A DNA stretch of 64,000 nucleotides from Chitinophaga pinensis (GCA_945897725.1 CAMDFR010000011.1:25651-89650), one strand, 5' to 3'; numbered from the stretch's first letter, positions 42,955 to 52,124 are shown. Notes: generated from the letters alone by a model not told the origin. Translations and numbers: made by a program.

Positions 42955-43830
42955 ATGGCTGAATGGAAAGGACAATCAAGAGGTACTGTACTTGGATATA
43001 AAATTTTTCTTTTCCTATTAGAAAGAGTAGGAATAAAGGCTGCCTATGCACTTCTTGTTTTCGTTTCTTCTTATTATTTCTTTTTCGTTCCAAAAGCGAC
43101 CAAATCCATTTTTTATTACTTCCATAAACGCTTAGGATATCATCCTTTAAGAGCGATACTACATACACGTAAAAATTTATTTGTTTTTGGACAGACTATT
43201 ATTGATAAATTCGCAATAATGGGTGGCCTGAGACATGCCTTCAGCTATGAATTTGAAGGCGAGGAACATCTCATTGAAATGGGCAACAGCACTGGCGGTA
43301 TTCTGATTGGAGCACATTTAGGAAACTGGGATATTGCTGGTAACTTTCTGAACAAGCTGAACACCCCGTTTAATGTGGTCATGTACGAAAATGAGATGGA
43401 GCAAGTGAAAAATTTTATGGACAAAAGTCTAAACGAAAAGAAAATCAATATTATTCCAATCAAACAAGACTTGTCTCATGTATTTGCCATAAACAATGCC
43501 ATAAAAAACAAGGAATTGATTTGTTTTCATGGCGATCGATTTATGGATGGCACGAAGCCTTTATCAGCCGAATTTCTGGGCGAAATGGCCCTTTTTCCTA
43601 ATGGACCTTTTTATATGGCCACTCGATTTAAATACCCTTACTCTTTTGTCTACTGTATGAAAGAAGCGGGTCTTCATTATCACCTTTTTGCCACAAAGGG
43701 ACAAGTTCATGAAGGACAGCCAGAAGAGCTTCTAAAAAAGTATATCATAGAGTTAGAAAGTAAAGTCAAAAAATATCCCTTACAATGGTTTAACTATTAT
43801 GACTTCTGGAAAAAAGAGAGGTCTTTATAA
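42955..43830 (+). CDS. LpxL/HtrB-like lysophospholipid acyltransferase
   Basis: A 291-residue membrane-associated acyltransferase of the lipid A acyltransferase fold, with an N-terminal hydrophobic helix, the HLGNWD HX4D catalytic motif in IGAHLGNWDIAG, and GDRFMDGTKP later. In aryl polyene and flexirubin loci such proteins transfer the polyene to a lipid or dialkylresorcinol partner; here that role is inferred from the direct upstream ammonia-lyase, KS and ACP. It could also act in lipid A synthesis. Confidence 0.87.
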   Translation: MAEWKGQSRGTVLGYKIFLFLLERVGIKAAYALLVFVSSYYFFFVPKATKSIFYYFHKRLGYHPLRAILHTRKNLFVFGQTIIDKFAIMGGLRHAFSYEFEGEEHLIEMGNSTGGILIGAHLGNWDIAGNFLNKLNTPFNVVMYENEMEQVKNFMDKSLNEKKINIIPIKQDLSHVFAINNAIKNKELICFHGDRFMDGTKPLSAEFLGEMALFPNGPFYMATRFKYPYSFVYCMKEAGLHYHLFATKGQVHEGQPEELLKKYIIELESKVKKYPLQWFNYYDFWKKERSL

Positions 43831-43936
43831 GCTCCTTAAAAAATCCAAAAGAAAGTTCTAACGGAGCTCCTTTTTTATTCAAACTTGACTGTGGATAAAA
43901 AGCTTGTACCCATGATGTTTATTCAAAAAAAGTGCT

Positions 43937-43944
43937 TATTTTTG
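43937..43944 (+). promoter_or_regulatory. -7 promoter element for HMG-CoA reductase
   Basis: TATTTTTG, a full TAnnTTTG match, 52 bases before the ATG at 43997. It suggests the mevalonate genes are transcribed apart from the pigment genes. Confidence 0.5.
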
Positions 43945-43996
43945 TAGTACAAAGTTAAGAACGAAGCTCCCCTAAGATTTTTCTTTTTAATTTTGA

Positions 43997-45340
43997 ATGA
44001 TAATGAACAACGATAAGCAGATTGCCGGATTTTCTAAGTTGTCAAAGACAGAGAAAATACACTGGTTGGCTCAAAATTTTTTGTACAATAATCCTATCAA
44101 TGTCGCAAAGGAATTTGCTAGTTATTGGCACGATAGTATTGAGGAACAAAAGATTTTTGATGGTTTTAGTGAAAACACTATTACCAATTTTTTTCTTCCC
44201 TTTGGTGTAGCCCCCAATTTTAAAATTAATAACAAACTCTATGCGGTACCAATGGTTACCGAAGAAAGTTCTGTTGTTGCTGCTGCAGCAAATGCAGCCA
44301 AATTTTGGTTTGATAGAGGTGGATTCAAAGCGGAGGTGATTTCGACGCTTAAAATTGGTCAGGTTCATTTTAACTATAAAGGTAGTTTCGAAAAGCTCAA
44401 AACTTTTTTCCCCACTTTAAAAAGTGACCTTATTCTCGGCGCTAGAGATATCACAGCAAACATGGATAAAAGGGGAGGCGGAATTGTAGATATCGAATTG
44501 ATTGACTTAAGTGATCAATTGGAGCACTACTACCAGCTTAGATGCTCTTTTGAAACTTGCGATTCTATGGGTGCCAACTTTATCAATTCAGTATTAGAAA
44601 GATTTGGTCAACTTTTGGTTGAATTGGTACAAGAAAATGATATTTTCAACTACCATGAAAAAGATATCAAAATAATCATGTGTATCCTTTCTAATTATAC
44701 ACCAGATTGTTTAGTTCATGCAGAAGTTTCATGCGCTATAGATATGTTGGGGGAAATTGAAGGAATGCCAGCGGAAGAGTTTGCTACAAAATTTGTGCAG
44801 GCAGTAAAAATAGCCAAAATTGATCCTTACAGAGCAGCCACGCATAATAAAGGCATTATGAATGGTATTGATTCAGTCGTGTTAGCAACAGGTAATGATT
44901 TTAGAGCAATTGAAGCATGTGTTCATACCTATGCGTGTAAAAGCGGCAACTACTCAAGTCTTTCCGATGCGAGTATCGAAAACGGTGTATTCAAATTCTG
45001 GATGACTCTTCCATTAGCATTGGGTACTGTTGGTGGTTTAACGGCATTGCATCCACTTGCTAAAAAATCATTAGAATTATTGGGTAAGCCATCGGCAGAA
45101 GAGTTAATGAAGATTACTGCTGTTGTTGGCCTAGCGCAAAATTTTGCTGCTGTAAAATCTTTGACTACAACAGGCATCCAACAAGGTCATATGAAAATGC
45201 ACTTAAGCAATATCTTGATGTCTTTGCAAGCAACAGAAGAGGAATTAGAAAACGCTAAAGAATATTTCAATGGTAAAGTGATTTCATTTGGTGCAGCTCG
45301 AGATTATCTAAACAATTTGCGTAAAAAAGCAGTCAGCTAA
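43997..45340 (+). CDS. mvaA: Hydroxymethylglutaryl-CoA reductase, class II type
   Basis: A 447-residue HMG-CoA reductase making mevalonate. The size and lack of membrane segments fit the bacterial class II enzymes. Visible are the catalytic Glu in TEESSVVAAAANAA (about 89-90), the Lys in ATHNKGIMNGID, the Asp in TGNDFRAIEA and the late His in QQGHMKMHL. It stands before a GHMP kinase and diphosphomevalonate decarboxylase, so it should act in isoprenoid synthesis rather than mevalonate breakdown. Two in-frame ATGs (43997 and 44003) are possible starts. Confidence 0.93.
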   Translation: MIMNNDKQIAGFSKLSKTEKIHWLAQNFLYNNPINVAKEFASYWHDSIEEQKIFDGFSENTITNFFLPFGVAPNFKINNKLYAVPMVTEESSVVAAAANAAKFWFDRGGFKAEVISTLKIGQVHFNYKGSFEKLKTFFPTLKSDLILGARDITANMDKRGGGIVDIELIDLSDQLEHYYQLRCSFETCDSMGANFINSVLERFGQLLVELVQENDIFNYHEKDIKIIMCILSNYTPDCLVHAEVSCAIDMLGEIEGMPAEEFATKFVQAVKIAKIDPYRAATHNKGIMNGIDSVVLATGNDFRAIEACVHTYACKSGNYSSLSDASIENGVFKFWMTLPLALGTVGGLTALHPLAKKSLELLGKPSAEELMKITAVVGLAQNFAAVKSLTTTGIQQGHMKMHLSNILMSLQATEEELENAKEYFNGKVISFGAARDYLNNLRKKAVS

Positions 45341-45361
45341 TTTAATAAGGATTGAATGCGC

Positions 45362-45389
45362 TTTATTTTATTAATTATGATAAAATAAA
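45362..45389. promoter_or_regulatory. 10-bp inverted repeat upstream of the kinase promoter
   Basis: TTTATTTTAT (45362-45371) pairs perfectly with ATAAAATAAA (45380-45389) around an 8-base loop, ending 3 bases before the -7 element at 45393. It could be an operator or an A+T-only terminator hairpin; low complexity makes chance plausible. Confidence 0.3.
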
Positions 45390-45392
45390 TGA

Positions 45393-45400
45393 TATTTTTG
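45393..45400 (+). promoter_or_regulatory. -7 promoter element (TATTTTTG)
   Basis: A full TAnnTTTG match 37 bases before the GTG start of the GHMP kinase gene, so kinase and decarboxylase may have their own promoter. Confidence 0.45.
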
Positions 45401-45437
45401 ATTTCTCAAATCTTACTTACCTATCAATAAATTATTT

Positions 45438-46397
45438 GTGCAAGCAAGTGTAGAAAAAAAAGAAAAACATACCATTGTAAAAGGAAATGGTAAGTTATTA
45501 ATCAGTGGGGAGTATTTTGTATTGGATGGTGCAAAGGCTTTTGCATTGCCTTGTAAATTTGGACAAAATTTTGAAGTAAATGAGACCGCTTCAGAGTTTG
45601 AGAATAACTCTTTGACATGGAAAGCCTATAATTCTAATCATCAACTGTGGTTGGAAACAGAAATCAAAACCAAGGAAATTGAAGCTCAAATGCTAGATAC
45701 TAAGGATGTAGGCATGCTTGCAAAAATACTAAAGGTTTGCAAAGAGTTAAACCCTGATTTTCTGACTCAAAAATCAACTATTGAAGTCACTGCCTCACTT
45801 GAGTTTCCTAATAATTGGGGACTTGGGAGTAGTTCTACATTGATTTATTTTATGGCACAATGGGCAAATATTAATCCTTACCTTTTATTAGAAAAAACAT
45901 TCGGTGGCTCTGGCTACGACGTGGCATGTGCACAACACAATTCTGGTATTTTCTATACTAGAAATCAAATCAATCCTATCATTGAAAAAGTTGTTTTTAA
46001 TCCAACTTTTAAACAAAACATTTATTTTGTGCACTTGAATGAAAAAATGAATAGTAGAAATGCAATTCTTTATTATAAAAATCTTGAAATAGATAAGGCT
46101 CCAATTATAAATGAAATTAGTGCGCTCTCAGAATGTTTCGTGAATGCCTTAACAATAGATGACTTTGAGAGATGTATGGTACAACATGAAAATTTAGTGA
46201 GCAGAACCTTGAAAATTGAAAAGGTAAAGTCCAATATCTTTAAAGATTATTGGGGAGAGGTAAAATCGCTTGGAGCTTGGGGTGGTGATTTTGTAATGGT
46301 GACAAATCAAAGAGAAGATCAGGAGTTTCGTGCATATATGTCTAACAAAGGTTTTGATACCATTTTGACTTATGATGAAATGATATTACAATCCTAA
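45438..46397 (+). CDS. GHMP-family kinase, probably mevalonate-pathway kinase
   Basis: A 319-residue GHMP kinase. GNGKLLISGEYFVLDGA at the N-terminus and the ATP loop WGLGSSSTLIYFM are diagnostic; SGYDVACAQH is the downstream conserved segment. Flanked by HMG-CoA reductase and diphosphomevalonate decarboxylase, it should phosphorylate mevalonate or phosphomevalonate; only one kinase is present while the classical pathway needs two. The start is GTG at 45438, since no ATG lies near and the conserved N-terminal strand begins soon after. Confidence 0.87.
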   Translation: MQASVEKKEKHTIVKGNGKLLISGEYFVLDGAKAFALPCKFGQNFEVNETASEFENNSLTWKAYNSNHQLWLETEIKTKEIEAQMLDTKDVGMLAKILKVCKELNPDFLTQKSTIEVTASLEFPNNWGLGSSSTLIYFMAQWANINPYLLLEKTFGGSGYDVACAQHNSGIFYTRNQINPIIEKVVFNPTFKQNIYFVHLNEKMNSRNAILYYKNLEIDKAPIINEISALSECFVNALTIDDFERCMVQHENLVSRTLKIEKVKSNIFKDYWGEVKSLGAWGGDFVMVTNQREDQEFRAYMSNKGFDTILTYDEMILQS

Positions 46398-46438
46398 AAT
46401 AATGTACGCTTAAATTAGCAATCAATAAAAATAAATAT

Positions 46439-47470
46439 ATGAATTTCACTTGGCGCAGCCCATCAAACATAGCATTGGTAAAGTATTGGGGTAAACATGG
46501 CAATCAATTGCCAAATAATTCTTCGATAAGTTTTACCCTTTCGCAGGCATTCTCTGAAACAACGGTGATGCACGAATCCAAAAATGAGAATGGTAAGATT
46601 GACTTGGAATTTTATTTTGAAGGAGTTAAAAATGAAAATTTTCAAAAGAGAATTGAGAAATTTTTAGGCGCTATTGTCCCTCATTTTCCTTTTCTTACAA
46701 GCAGTTTTTTGAAAATTGAATCTTCGAATTCTTTTCCACATAGTACTGGTATCGCCTCATCCGCAAGTGCCATGAGTGCTCTAGCACTTGGCCTTTGTAG
46801 CATTGAAAAACAATTACTAGGTACCCTGGCAAATAATGATGATTTTCTAAAAAAAGCATCTATCATTTCAAGACTTGGTAGTGGTTCTGCCTGTAGATCG
46901 GTGTATCCTCATCTCGCCATTTGGGGTGAAAATAAAGGTGTGGCACTTTCCTCCAATGAATTTGCCATTCCATTTTTGGAAGCTGACGAAATTTTTAAAA
47001 CCTTTCACGATAGTATTTTGATTGTGAGCAGTGACGAAAAAACAGTGAGTAGCACGGCAGGGCATGAGTTAATGCATACAAATATCTTTGCCGATATTCG
47101 TTACCAACAAGCAAATCAAAATACAATCAAAATAATGGATGCCATGAGAGCGGGAGATCTTGCTACATTTGGACTTATAGCAGAAGAAGAAGCGCTTACC
47201 CTTCATGCATTAATGATGACTTCAAATCCGAGTTATGTTTTGCTTCAGCCAAACTCACTTAAGTTGATTGAATTGATAAGAACCTATCGAAACGATACCA
47301 AGCAGCCTGTATATTTCACCATTGATGCAGGCCCTAACATTCATCTCTTGTATCCACACGAAATTGAGTCAGATGTTCAGAATTTGATCAAATCTGAATT
47401 ATCCAAATATTGCGAAAATGCTAAAGTGATCGAAGATAAGGTCGGTCTTGGCGCTACTCAAATTGTCTAA
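46439..47470 (+). CDS. mvaD: Diphosphomevalonate decarboxylase
   Basis: A 343-residue GHMP-superfamily enzyme making isopentenyl diphosphate. The signature is SPSNIALVKYWGKHGNQLPNN at the N-terminus, then HSTGIASSASA (ATP loop), SRLGSGSACRS (substrate Ser/Arg) and the catalytic Asp in TIDAGPN. All expected residues are present and length is normal. It is 41 bases after the kinase on the same strand. With the upstream genes it shows that this organism uses the mevalonate route, at least in part. Confidence 0.95.
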   Translation: MNFTWRSPSNIALVKYWGKHGNQLPNNSSISFTLSQAFSETTVMHESKNENGKIDLEFYFEGVKNENFQKRIEKFLGAIVPHFPFLTSSFLKIESSNSFPHSTGIASSASAMSALALGLCSIEKQLLGTLANNDDFLKKASIISRLGSGSACRSVYPHLAIWGENKGVALSSNEFAIPFLEADEIFKTFHDSILIVSSDEKTVSSTAGHELMHTNIFADIRYQQANQNTIKIMDAMRAGDLATFGLIAEEEALTLHALMMTSNPSYVLLQPNSLKLIELIRTYRNDTKQPVYFTIDAGPNIHLLYPHEIESDVQNLIKSELSKYCENAKVIEDKVGLGATQIV

Positions 47471-47718
47471 AAAAGTGTTTTTTTGAATGCTTGCTTCATA
47501 GTTAGTGCTGTTTTATGAAGGTTTGTTCCCTGAAATCATCATTTTCTACGCTTGTTTCGAAATATGCTTCTATAAAATAAATTATAAAATCTCTTATTTC
47601 TGTGAATAAGTTTATAGTTTTGGAAGCGATAGATGTTTTATCTTTAGTAGATGCATTACTCTATTTTAGGAGTCATTTTTAATTTATCTTTATTAAAATA
47701 TTTACATCAAAATAGAAG

Positions 47719-47726
47719 TATTTTTG
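47719..47726 (+). promoter_or_regulatory. -7 promoter element for the histidine kinase
   Basis: TATTTTTG, a full TAnnTTTG match, 34 bases before the ATG at 47761. Confidence 0.5.
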
Positions 47727-47760
47727 CAGAACCAATATTTTCACTGCAAACTAACCAATT

Positions 47761-49464
47761 ATGCAAGAGTCGAGAGAAGCAAAGTATGATAGGAACTTCC
47801 TACAGCAGTTAGAATCTAATGCATCTGAAGCCATTTTCCAAAGGTTATCCATGCTTGTATGGGGGGTGAATTTTTTCATAATGACAGTTTTGTATGTTTT
47901 TTTTACTTTCTATGCAACAACTTATGTCCTTTATGCGCTCACTTTTTTATTGATATGTCATATTCTATTTCGCATTGTTTATCATCGCACACAAAAAATG
48001 TTTCTATTCAAGGTATTAACCTTTATAGTTTTTTACTTCTTTGTCACCATTTGTAGTTTTATCGGTGGAGATGGACTTAATATTATAAATTTTTATTTTA
48101 TACTCGTCGTTGAATTGCTGTTTTTGTTTAGAAGGCCAAATAATACTATTATAATATTTTTTTTAACAATCTTGTTTTTTTCCTTTTTTGGTTTCAAGTT
48201 TCTAGCGGGTAATTCAACTGCTCTCTCTCCGCAAATGCTCTCTCTTTTTCCTGAAACTTTTTTGGATCATTCTCGATTTCACGAAAGTTTTATAGTCTTA
48301 CAGTTTGGTTCTATTGCCTATATCTTATTCAAATTAGGCTTGATTTGGCATTTGAAACTTCATGGCGTAGAAAAAGTAAATTATCAATTTCAAGAAATTA
48401 TTGAAGCACTTCCCTTTGAAGTTGCTATTGTTGACGAAAATAAGCGCTACTTATTTCTCAATAAATTGGCAATCAAAGATGCGCAACGAAGAAAGTGGAT
48501 GGTGGGTAAAACGGATATGGAATACGCTTTGGAATATGGAAAAGATCTTGAAAATGTGCACAAAAGAGTTGCTCATATGGAGAAAGCCCTTCAGACCCTA
48601 AACGAAGTTAAATTTCAAGAAGAAATAAATACAGGGTCTAGTAAAACAGATACGATAAAGTACATCAATCCCATAGTATCTTCTTTTTTTTCGAATCAAA
48701 AGATTTTGGTTTGTACATCTGTAGATGTGAGTGACCTTGTTGAGGTTACCAAGAAGCTAAATATAGCTAATGACACCTTGGAATCTAAAAATGATGAATT
48801 GAGAAGCTTAACTTACATGATTGGGCATGACCTCAGATCGCCTGTTCGCAACACCTTAGTCTCATTTCAAATGATACGCAAAAAATATGAGTCCACTTTT
48901 TCGGAGAATGATAATAAGTTAATGGATACTGTGATATCGCAAATGAAGTTTACGATTGGATTCTTAGAAGATTTATTTAAATACAGTACAGTTGGTGTTG
49001 CTAAATTAGACATCGCAGCTATAGACATGAATAGTTTATTGGCATCTATTCAACAAATTATTGAGCCAGAATTAAAGAGTAAAAAGGCAAGTTTGATCAT
49101 AGAAACACCACTTCCCCCCATAAGCGCCAATCCTACTTTAATAACTAATTTATTTGTGAATTTAATTCTAAATGGACTAAAATACAATGAATCTAGCAGC
49201 CCATTGGTCAAAATTTCCTGCCAAGTTAATCAGGAGAATTGCGTATGGAAAGTTTGCGATAATGGAATAGGCATTTCAGATGAAAATAAGGAAAATATTT
49301 TTCAATTGTTTACTCGTATAAAAACAGACAAAAAATATGAAGGCAGTGGTATTGGTCTGAGCACTTGCAAAAAAATTGTCGAAAATTATGGTGGTGAAAT
49401 TTATGTAGAATCTGAGATAAATAAAGGTACTTGCTTCTATGTTCGCTTACCCATTTCTGCATAA
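47761..49464 (+). CDS. Membrane sensor histidine kinase
   Basis: A 567-residue sensor kinase. Residues about 30-200 hold some six hydrophobic helices without a large periplasmic loop, so the signal is probably sensed in or at the membrane. A PAS-like domain (about 215-320; ALPFEVAIVDENKRYLFLN) follows, then the HisKA helix with H356 in IGHDLRSPVRN and the HATPase domain with N box NLILNGLKYNE, G1 CDNGIGI, F box FQLFTRI and G2 GSGIGLSTCKKI. No receiver domain or partner lies directly beside it; the response regulator at 51201 is the nearest candidate. Confidence 0.92.
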   Translation: MQESREAKYDRNFLQQLESNASEAIFQRLSMLVWGVNFFIMTVLYVFFTFYATTYVLYALTFLLICHILFRIVYHRTQKMFLFKVLTFIVFYFFVTICSFIGGDGLNIINFYFILVVELLFLFRRPNNTIIIFFLTILFFSFFGFKFLAGNSTALSPQMLSLFPETFLDHSRFHESFIVLQFGSIAYILFKLGLIWHLKLHGVEKVNYQFQEIIEALPFEVAIVDENKRYLFLNKLAIKDAQRRKWMVGKTDMEYALEYGKDLENVHKRVAHMEKALQTLNEVKFQEEINTGSSKTDTIKYINPIVSSFFSNQKILVCTSVDVSDLVEVTKKLNIANDTLESKNDELRSLTYMIGHDLRSPVRNTLVSFQMIRKKYESTFSENDNKLMDTVISQMKFTIGFLEDLFKYSTVGVAKLDIAAIDMNSLLASIQQIIEPELKSKKASLIIETPLPPISANPTLITNLFVNLILNGLKYNESSSPLVKISCQVNQENCVWKVCDNGIGISDENKENIFQLFTRIKTDKKYEGSGIGLSTCKKIVENYGGEIYVESEINKGTCFYVRLPISA

Positions 49465-49629
49465 GTTAGTTATTAGATGTATAGAAGTAATGTAATGTCT
49501 TCTATAGCTAAATATAGAAAGCTAGCTAGACAAAAGTAAAACTCAATATGAATGATCCATTCCTGCCAATTTAAGTAAAAATAGCAAGATGCTAAGTAAA
49601 TTTTAAGACTTTTTTGGCTTTTAAAACAG

Positions 49630-49647
49630 ATTCTATTCGAGTAGAAT
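49630..49647. repeat. Near-perfect 18-bp palindrome
   Basis: ATTCTATTCGAGTAGAAT is self-complementary except for one T/G pair. It lies in the 279-bp spacer between the convergent histidine kinase and M23 genes, where little else is visible; it may be a weak terminator stem. Confidence 0.3.
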
Positions 49648-49743
49648 AAAATAAAAAACAGTTTTTTTAGATAGTTTCAACATGATAAATGATGTACTTC
49701 TCGAGAGGTACAGAGCCAACTAAATCAAGCCAAAACAGCGATA

Positions 49744-50928
49744 TTACATCTTTCGCAGTTTATGCAGAGAGCTAATATGATTAGGTTTTTTACATTCCAA
49801 AATATACAGTCCATCTGGTAAATCCTTTAAGGAAATTCTGAAACTCGAATCAATGTTTTTTTGTTGAATGATTAATCGTCCGTCACTAGCATAAACGCTC
49901 ACCATGGAATAGGCTTCCTGAAAAATCAACTCATTATTGATAAAGAGAAACTTATCTCTCTGACCAATCTCATCTATTCCAATAGTGCTATGGTAGATAA
50001 TAACTCTATCCTTCCATACATCATTTAAGTAGTAGTCGAAGACCGAGGTAGAATATCGACAGCTTGTCCCTTCTAGATTAATCCAGCTCGAAAAGTAATA
50101 ATACCAATAGTCTTGAGGATACGTGTAGGAGTAGGAGAAATTATAATTAGCTGAATCTTCTAAACAATACCAGTTCAGCTTGCTCACATCTCCAGTGTGT
50201 ATGCCATACTGTAAATTCCAATAACTAATAGTGTCGCTACTCAAATCCCTAAAAATACTTCCCGTGTCTGAAGTAGTTCTATGTCGTAAATCATTTAAGC
50301 TTGGTATACCCTTCCAAGCACCACTTTCCCAAATGTGAAAACTTGTATCATACACTTCATCACGAATCCAAAAGCTGGAATCATTACCACATAGTCCTCC
50401 AAAGGGATCCACCAAATATAAACTATCATACCATAACTCAAAATGAAGATGTGGATCTGTGCTATTTCCGCTACTTCCGACCTCTGCTATTTTTTGCGAA
50501 GGCGATACTCGATCTCCAACAGCAACTGTCATACTTGTATTTTTTAGATGACCATAATAGCTATAATAATTGTCTATATGCTTGATGCAAATGAAATTCC
50601 CTAATAATAAACTGGTATCTCCCGATGTCTCTTCATCAAATGCACCATCATGAATATAAGTCACAACACCACTATCAACAGCCAATACATCAACTCCGTT
50701 CTGTTTTTGATAAAAGCCTTTGAGCACATAGTCGGTGCCTTGGTGTCCATCATATGTCTTTGTGCCACATTGATAATCGCTTGCACCGCTAAAACTCCAA
50801 TCAACATAATTTACGATGATAAAATCTCTGCCATAAACTCCATCAATGGGACTCACAAATCGATGAAATTGTGCAGTCGCAGATAGTGATAAGACGAGAA
50901 ACATAAGAGAGCTTAATAACCTTGACAT
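49744..50928 (-). CDS. Secreted M23 metallopeptidase with T9SS type A sorting domain
   Basis: A 394-residue secreted protein. A signal peptide (MSRLLSSLMFLVLSLSATAQ) is followed by an M23 (LytM-type) domain with the zinc ligands H and D in DGHQGTDYVL, the GNFICIKHIDNYYSYYGHL strand and HLHFEL. The middle is Tyr- and Trp-rich without a known domain. The C-terminal ~75 residues (VSVYASDGRLIIQQ, LPDGLYILECK) match the type A sorting domain for export through T9SS. It probably cleaves peptidoglycan cross-bridges or peptides outside the cell. Confidence 0.88.
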   Translation of the reverse strand: MSRLLSSLMFLVLSLSATAQFHRFVSPIDGVYGRDFIIVNYVDWSFSGASDYQCGTKTYDGHQGTDYVLKGFYQKQNGVDVLAVDSGVVTYIHDGAFDEETSGDTSLLLGNFICIKHIDNYYSYYGHLKNTSMTVAVGDRVSPSQKIAEVGSSGNSTDPHLHFELWYDSLYLVDPFGGLCGNDSSFWIRDEVYDTSFHIWESGAWKGIPSLNDLRHRTTSDTGSIFRDLSSDTISYWNLQYGIHTGDVSKLNWYCLEDSANYNFSYSYTYPQDYWYYYFSSWINLEGTSCRYSTSVFDYYLNDVWKDRVIIYHSTIGIDEIGQRDKFLFINNELIFQEAYSMVSVYASDGRLIIQQKNIDSSFRISLKDLPDGLYILECKKPNHISSLHKLRKM

Positions 50929-50990
50929 AGACTTTTATTTTTTAATGTTGTATAATCAGTAATAAATTCCGATTCCGTTGGTGACACTAA

Positions 50991-50998
50991 CAAAAGTA
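50991..50998 (-). promoter_or_regulatory. -7 promoter element for the M23 peptidase
   Basis: On the minus strand TACTTTTG, a full TAnnTTTG match, 62 bases before the ATG, in the 272-bp spacer divergent to the response regulator gene. Confidence 0.45.
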
Positions 50999-51200
50999 AT
51001 CGAAAAACCTTAAAAATACTATAGGCTTAGCATTGCGCCTCCTATGATGCATCAAAAAAAATAAGGTTGAATGAAAAGCTATGATATTGTAGGATCGTAC
51101 CTTGTCATGTGTATTTCTATTTTTTTTTACAAAATTCTGACAATTTCTTGTTGAATAATTTGTAGCATTACATTGTTAATTAAATTTTAATTCAAAATGT

Positions 51201-51896
51201 ATGGAGCTTAGAATATTACTTGCAGAAGATGAAGAAAACTTAAGAGACGCCATCAAATTAAACCTTGAAATGGAGGGCTATGAAGTGGTTTGTGCCAAAC
51301 ATGGCACAGAGGCGGTTAAAAAATTAGAACAACAAAGATTTAATCTCGCTATTCTAGATGTGATGATGCCCGAAATGAATGGCTTCGATGTATGCAGGCA
51401 TATCAGATTGACAGATACGCACCTCCCCATTTTATTCCTTACCGCAAAAGATAGCAGCCAAGATAAAATCAACGGTTTAAAACTAGGTGGTGATGATTAT
51501 ATCACAAAACCATTCAATCTCGAGGAGTTATTATTGCGAGTGAGGGTCTTGGTGAAACATAGCATGAAAGGCATTAAACACGAATCAGAGGTGACTTCAC
51601 ATAAATTTGGCGATAATTCCGTCAACTACATTACTTATCAGGCGCAAGGCGTCAATGGCGCCATTCAACTCACCAAAAAAGAGGTGATGCTCATAAAATT
51701 ACTCATTGATCGGAAGGGCGAGGTGGTGTCACGCAACGATATTTTACAACAAGTATGGGGCTATGATGTATACCCATCCACACGAACCATCGATAATTTT
51801 ATTCTCAATTTCAGAAAATATTTCGAAAAAGATCAACGCCACCCGGTACACTTTCAAAGTGTAAGAAGCGTTGGCTATAAATTCGAAGACAGCTAA
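51201..51896 (+). CDS. OmpR/PhoB-family response regulator
   Basis: A 231-residue two-component regulator. The receiver has the acidic pair in AEDEEN, phospho-accepting D53 in LAILDVMMPEMNG, the Thr in LFLTAKD and the Lys in YITKPF. The C-terminal winged helix (about 130-231) shows TKKEVMLIKLLIDRKGEVVSRNDILQQVWGYD and the VRSVGYKF wing. There is no kinase beside it; the sensor at 47761 is 1.7 kb away beyond an oppositely oriented gene. A palindromic element follows the stop codon. Confidence 0.94.
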   Translation: MELRILLAEDEENLRDAIKLNLEMEGYEVVCAKHGTEAVKKLEQQRFNLAILDVMMPEMNGFDVCRHIRLTDTHLPILFLTAKDSSQDKINGLKLGGDDYITKPFNLEELLLRVRVLVKHSMKGIKHESEVTSHKFGDNSVNYITYQAQGVNGAIQLTKKEVMLIKLLIDRKGEVVSRNDILQQVWGYDVYPSTRTIDNFILNFRKYFEKDQRHPVHFQSVRSVGYKFEDS

Positions 51897-51914
51897 ACAT
51901 TCCTTTTTTTCTGA

Positions 51915-52013
51915 AGCTATTCCTGCTTTCCGCTGTATCTTTTTTTATTCAAGTGCTCCTTTGCATTGAATTTTCTTTTTCATAAAAAAAGGATATCGCT
52001 TCAATCAGGGCTA
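51915..52013 (+). repeat. Palindromic 3' element, copy 2 (after the response regulator)
   Basis: Begins AGCTATTCCTGCT and ends ATCAGGGCTA, with a T-rich left arm (GTATCTTTTTTTAT) and an A-rich right arm (ATAAAAAAAGGATATCGC) that pair. It starts 18 bases after the stop codon, as copy 1 does after hutI. Confidence 0.55.
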
Positions 52014-52083
52014 TAAAATCTGTTCCACTGACTAGTAACAATAGAATTGTGGAATACTAGAATTCTATATGAACTTTATTTTA

Positions 52084-52091
52084 TAGTTTTG
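52084..52091 (+). promoter_or_regulatory. -7 promoter element for trxB
   Basis: TAGTTTTG, a full TAnnTTTG match, 33 bases before the trxB ATG. Confidence 0.5.
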
Positions 52092-52124
52092 CATTTTTAA
52101 AATCAGAAGAAAATACACGTATTT

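Noticed and set aside
47761..51896. A single two-component operon of kinase and response regulator
   Set aside because: The two genes are separated by an M23 gene on the opposite strand; pairing remains only a possibility.
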